Below, in pieces: positions 61,420 through 64,000 of a stretch of DNA of 64,000 nt. A program made the position numbers and the translations under genes. The stretch's first letter is position 1, and every line of letters begins with the position of its first letter. Source of the stretch: Paenibacillus sp. NAIST15-1. Its GTDB lineage: Bacteria; Bacillota; Bacilli; Paenibacillales; Paenibacillaceae. The stretch lies in assembly GCF_001894745.1 (NCBI RefSeq), contig NZ_BBYF01000001.1, forward strand, positions 620,001 through 684,000, read 5' to 3'. Under the pieces are notes generated by a model that saw nothing but the letters and a program-made list of their open reading frames with translations, searched no databases and was not told where the DNA came from.

Positions 61420-61614
61420 CTACTTCAACACAACAAGCGATTCAGTGACCGTTGCCATCACATGTCCGTCTATCTTCTTATAGAAATCATTCCACTGGTA
61501 TCCATCCTCTACATCCAGCATCGTATCCAGCGCGTATACCGTCAACGTATAGACATGATTCCGATCTGGTGGGGTTGGCCCTACGTAGCTCATCAACGCA
61601 TCCCGACATTTCAC
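61420..61614 (-). pseudogene. PEBP/YbhB-family remnant (C-terminal third)
   Basis: 64 codons read YVGPTPPDRNHVYTLTVYAL then DTMLDVEDG and KKIDGHVMATVTESLVVLK. This matches the end of phosphatidylethanolamine-binding-protein relatives (YxGPxPPxxxHxY and GHVLA-type motifs), normally about 150-180 residues. In frame it is open to a TAG near 61641 but no homology to the missing N-terminal two thirds is present; the upstream DNA is the terminator of the next operon. GTG would be the only start. A dead fragment most probably. Confidence 0.7.
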
Positions 61615-61643
61615 AACTATAGCCCGACAACGAAGTCCTATCT

Positions 61644-61680
61644 AAAAAACCGCAGCAGATAGAGAATCTACAGCGGTTTT
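61644..61680 (-). terminator. Terminator overlapping end of DUF606 gene
   Basis: AAAACCGC (61646-61653) pairs with GCGGTTTT (61673-61680). The right arm lies in the last codons of the transporter gene and the minus strand ends in a T run. Confidence 0.65.
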
Positions 61681-62117
61681 ACTCTTCTCCCCATCTTAAA
61701 TACAACAATACCGCCAACAATGATTAATACCCCAATCGCTTGTTTCCCCGTAAAAGGAACCTTATCGAGTCCAAGCAATCCCAAGGAATCGAACAACAGG
61801 GCAAAACTGATCTGGGACGCCATCACAATCGAGATCGCAAACGTCGGACCAAGCCGCTTCACGCCCTGTACCACACTAAGAACAACTCCAACCCCGATGA
61901 TGCCGCTGAACCAGTACCATATCTTCATATTAGGCAAATCGAATAGCTGCTTGCCTTCCACGGCCAAGCCAATCGTAAATGAAGCCAGAAACCCCATGCC
62001 CAGTACAATGACCGTAGTCGTCCACGTTCCGATGCCCTCGTTTGCTCTGCTGTTGAATATATTTTGGATGCCCACAAGCGAGCCGGCTATGAGCGCCAAT
62101 ACTAAGCCTGTAATCAT
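61668..62117 (-). CDS. DUF606 (YdcZ-like) DMT-superfamily membrane protein
   Basis: 149 residues with five hydrophobic segments (VLALIAGSLVGIQNIFNSR, TTVIVLGMGFLASFTIGL, FSGIIGVGVVLSVVQGVKRL, FAISIVMASQISFALLFD, AIGVLIIVGGIVVF). The motif NSRANEGIGTW is typical. The paralogue at 62861-63286 has the same layout (NSRISQDIGTW). Half-size drug/metabolite transporters of this kind probably act as pairs, so these two may be a heterodimer. Begins 13 bases after the Crp-type regulator. Confidence 0.85.
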   Translation of the reverse strand: MITGLVLALIAGSLVGIQNIFNSRANEGIGTWTTTVIVLGMGFLASFTIGLAVEGKQLFDLPNMKIWYWFSGIIGVGVVLSVVQGVKRLGPTFAISIVMASQISFALLFDSLGLLGLDKVPFTGKQAIGVLIIVGGIVVFKMGRRVKPL

Positions 62118-62130
62118 ATGCGTCCTCCTC

Positions 62131-62832
62131 TCACTTTTCGTATATATTATGGCCTGCTAATGCGCGCAATTGTTCCCTGTCCTTTATCGAAATGAATCCT
62201 CGATTGCGCTCGACCAAACCTTCTTCGCAAAACTTGTGAATGACCCGATTTAGATGCCTATAGCTGGTGCCGATGAAATTGGCCACATCCCGCAAGCTTA
62301 CGGCACGAAGCTGACCATTAAATCGCGAATCCGATTCATCATATGTGATGGACAAAAGATAACTCGCCAAGCGCGCTTCCACCGGATACATCAAATTAAA
62401 GCTCAAAGAATCGGATTTCATGCAAAACTTCGTCGTAATGAGCTTCAACAAAAATTGAAGCAGCTTTGCGTCTTCTTTCGCATACTGATGCAGCCAGCGG
62501 TAATGGACGACAATCATATGAACCGTTGACACCGCCTCAACCGTATTCATGAAGTCGATGCCTTGCACATATTCAATGTCCCCGACTGCTTCTAGTGCGG
62601 TTTTGAACGACACGATCAGTGCTTTGCCCTCTGTCGAGGTGTTATACACCTTAACCTTTCCCTTTACAAGCACGGATAAATACTCGGCTGGATCACCCTG
62701 CGAACAGATGAGTTCACCTTGATCATAAGTGTACAATGTCAAATGCGGCATTATCTGTGCATTAAAAATTGATGTTATCTGATGTATCTCCAAATAATGA
62801 GCCAGTTGTTCACGATCCTTGATCTCTTTCAT
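62131..62832 (-). CDS. Crp/Fnr-family transcriptional regulator
   Basis: 233 residues. N-terminal cyclic-nucleotide-type beta barrel (YDQGELICSQGDPAEYLSVLVKGKVKVYN), long dimer helix, and C-terminal winged helix (VSLRDVANFIGTSYRHLNRVIHKFCEEGLVER). No cysteine cluster for iron-sulphur is apparent. It sits between the two DUF606 genes in one operon and probably regulates them; YeiL-type regulators show the same neighbourhood. Ligand unknown. Confidence 0.88.
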   Translation of the reverse strand: MKEIKDREQLAHYLEIHQITSIFNAQIMPHLTLYTYDQGELICSQGDPAEYLSVLVKGKVKVYNTSTEGKALIVSFKTALEAVGDIEYVQGIDFMNTVEAVSTVHMIVVHYRWLHQYAKEDAKLLQFLLKLITTKFCMKSDSLSFNLMYPVEARLASYLLSITYDESDSRFNGQLRAVSLRDVANFIGTSYRHLNRVIHKFCEEGLVERNRGFISIKDREQLRALAGHNIYEK

Positions 62833-62860
62833 AGCGCACCTTCACCCCTGCCGCAAAAAA

Positions 62861-63286
62861 TTACAGCTTCAATATAATTACTCCAGCGATCATCATCCCG
62901 ATGCCGATGAACTGTGCCAGCTTCATCTTCTGCTTCGCTACGCCGAACCATCCTTTGCTATCGATGATAAAGGTTACGCTGAGCTGAGCAATCAACACAA
63001 CAGCGATCGTCAAGGTAACACCGACGTGATGAATGGACGTAATATTGCTGGAAATGATGATGGCCGCCAAGGCTCCACTCGTCAAATAGAGCGGCTTCAC
63101 TTGCTTAATCTTTCGCCATTGACCGTCGCGAACAAGCAGGAGAAGAACGAAGGCCAATACGAATCCGGTAAACTGGGTAATCGTTGCTGCTTGCCACGTG
63201 CCAATATCTTGACTGATTCGGGAGTTCGCCACGCCTTGCAGCGTAATGAACGCTCCGCCTAACCATGCAAATAGGATTCCTGCCAT
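62861..63286 (-). CDS. DUF606 (YdcZ-like) DMT-superfamily membrane protein
   Basis: 141 residues with five hydrophobic segments (GILFAWLGGAFITLQGVANS, FTGFVLAFVLLLLV, LYLTSGALAAIIISSNIT, VTLTIAVVLIAQLSVTFIID, FIGIGMMIAGVIIL). Paralogue of the product of 61668-62117. First gene of the three-gene operon, 28 bases before the Crp-type gene. A palindrome lies 70 bases upstream. Confidence 0.85.
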   Translation of the reverse strand: MAGILFAWLGGAFITLQGVANSRISQDIGTWQAATITQFTGFVLAFVLLLLVRDGQWRKIKQVKPLYLTSGALAAIIISSNITSIHHVGVTLTIAVVLIAQLSVTFIIDSKGWFGVAKQKMKLAQFIGIGMMIAGVIILKL

Positions 63287-63356
63287 TTTTCCCGCTCCCC
63301 TAAACTCGGATTTCGATTTCCTTATTATTTAAAATCAGACCCATGCCTCCGGGGAA

Positions 63357-63368
63357 GGACATATGTCC
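63357..63368. promoter_or_regulatory. Candidate operator of DUF606/Crp operon
   Basis: GGACATATGTCC is a perfect 12-bp palindrome about 70 bases before the operon start, a usual position for a Crp/Fnr site. The 63287-63600 gap shows no gene. Confidence 0.4.
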
Positions 63369-63609
63369 CAAGTGTATCAAAAAAGTAAAAAACAGCGTAG
63401 AGGCGGACTATTGCATCAGCATCCGCGTTCACGCTGATTAGGTAAACAAACCGCTATTGTATGTATGTCTTTCTACTACCTACTGATGGACGGCGCGCAG
63501 AAGTATTTTGCTTTAGAGCTAATCCTAGTAACGCAACATGTGTCTCAATTCCTCTATTTCTAATTTCTCTTTTCCTGAATCATAGTATCTTATATCCAAA
63601 ATGGAATGA

Positions 63610-63638
63610 TTGACCAATTTTGTGACTCATGTTAATAT
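63610..63638 (+). promoter_or_regulatory. Promoter of ArsR-type gene
   Basis: TTGACC (63610-63615), 17-bp spacer, TAATAT (63633-63638). Confidence 0.6.
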
Positions 63639-63652
63639 AAACACACTAAACT

Positions 63653-63677
63653 GTAAATTATAATTTACCGGTAAATT
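63653..63677. promoter_or_regulatory. Overlapping palindromes, probable ArsR operator
   Basis: GTAAATTATAATTTAC (63653-63668) and AATTTACCGGTAAATT (63662-63677) are perfect 16-bp palindromes that share a half-site. They lie between the promoter and the start codon, a classic autoregulation position. Confidence 0.6.
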
Positions 63678-63693
63678 GTAGTGAGGTGTTTCG

Positions 63694-64000
63694 ATGACTG
63701 TGACTAGTGTCTATAAAATTCAGACTCATGAGCAGCTAAAGGCAATTGCTGATCCTCTTCGGACGAAGATGCTTATGAACCTTGTCAAGCAAGAGTATAC
63801 CGGGCAGCAGCTTGCTGAAATGCTGGGTATAACACGAAATAATATTTATTTTCACCTAAAGGAGCTGGAGAAGCATCAGGTGATTCATGTTGTCCGCAAA
63901 GAGGAGAAGAACGGTATCGTTCAAAAATATTACCGTGCAGTTGCGAGCCGCTTCATTCCAGAAGATCATTTGCTGCCGAGCATGGATCTGATCGAGACAT
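63694..64000 (+). CDS. ArsR-type winged-helix regulator (3' end outside window)
   Basis: About 102 codons are visible from ATG 63694 (GTGAGG upstream), cut by the window edge. IADPLRTKMLMNLVKQEYTG, QQLAEMLGITRNNIYFHLKELEKHQVI and a wing (VVRKEEKNGIVQKYYRAVASRF) form a typical ArsR/HTH_20 fold. No metal-binding cysteines in the part seen. It probably represses itself through the overlapping palindromes. Confidence 0.85.
   Translation, partial: MTVTSVYKIQTHEQLKAIADPLRTKMLMNLVKQEYTGQQLAEMLGITRNNIYFHLKELEKHQVIHVVRKEEKNGIVQKYYRAVASRFIPEDHLLPSMDLIET

Overview
The window looks like chromosomal DNA of a Bacillota bacterium of the Paenibacillaceae (Paenibacillus-like). The reasons are strong AGGAGG-type ribosome binding sites with many GTG and TTG starts, secreted proteins with copper-amine-oxidase-like stalk domains, a YesM/YesN two-component pair joined to a solute-binding protein, HxlR, PadR, MocR and WYL regulators, and moderate GC. 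This assignment is inference; no rRNA or other taxonomic marker is present. I see no tRNA or rRNA gene, CRISPR array, prophage or intact insertion sequence. The DNA is dense with short, mostly independent transcription units, many ending in clear rho-independent terminators.

Layout. 1-2.5 kb: the start of a large secreted stalk-domain protein with at least five tandem modules of about 120 residues. 2.6-5.3 kb: a chloramphenicol acetyltransferase remnant, a LacI-family regulator and a divergent butanediol dehydrogenase with a palindromic operator at its promoter. 5.3-12.9 kb: a YdcF-like membrane protein, a DUF4855-like secreted protein, and a three-gene sensory operon (membrane-anchored solute-binding protein, YesM kinase, YesN regulator). 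13-17.1 kb: an AT-rich segment with a membrane-anchored propeller protein, a lipoprotein, a streptogrisin-like serine protease and an ECF-type sigma factor. 17.1-19.1 kb: epoxide hydrolase and a CGNR zinc-finger regulator. 19.1-23.4 kb: a vitamin-B6-linked cluster (serine hydroxymethyltransferase, MocR regulator, YggS, a pyridoxamine-oxidase-fold protein). 23.6-30.5 kb: PadR pair, acetyltransferases, cyclase-family hydrolase, DUF6054 protein and a STAND-type ATPase.

30.7-35.9 kb: a lantibiotic-immunity-type ABC transporter (ATPase plus two permeases plus a YxeA-like protein) facing a histidine kinase/OmpR pair; phased AAGGT repeats ahead of the transporter are a plausible response-regulator site. 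36-41.7 kb: DJ-1/PfpI-like protein, stalk/RCC1-like secreted protein, HxlR regulator with divergent hydrolase, and a fibronectin-type-III secreted protein.

41.9-49.0 kb is the most notable region: an RNA repair cassette. RlaP nucleotidyltransferase, Hen1 2'-O-methyltransferase and Pnkp kinase/phosphatase/ligase overlap as one operon, facing two overlapping WYL-domain regulators. Pnkp and Hen1 together heal, methylate and reseal ribotoxin-cleaved RNA; the divergent WYL pair suggests damage-inducible control.

49-56.7 kb: a tubby-like protein, a chemoreceptor, and a five-gene operon with a threonine-synthase-like PLP enzyme and a complete polar amino acid ABC importer. 56.7-64 kb: Fic protein, YjjG-type nucleotidase, a large TPM-domain coiled-coil membrane protein, a PEBP remnant, a DUF606/Crp/DUF606 operon and the start of an ArsR-type regulator cut by the window edge.
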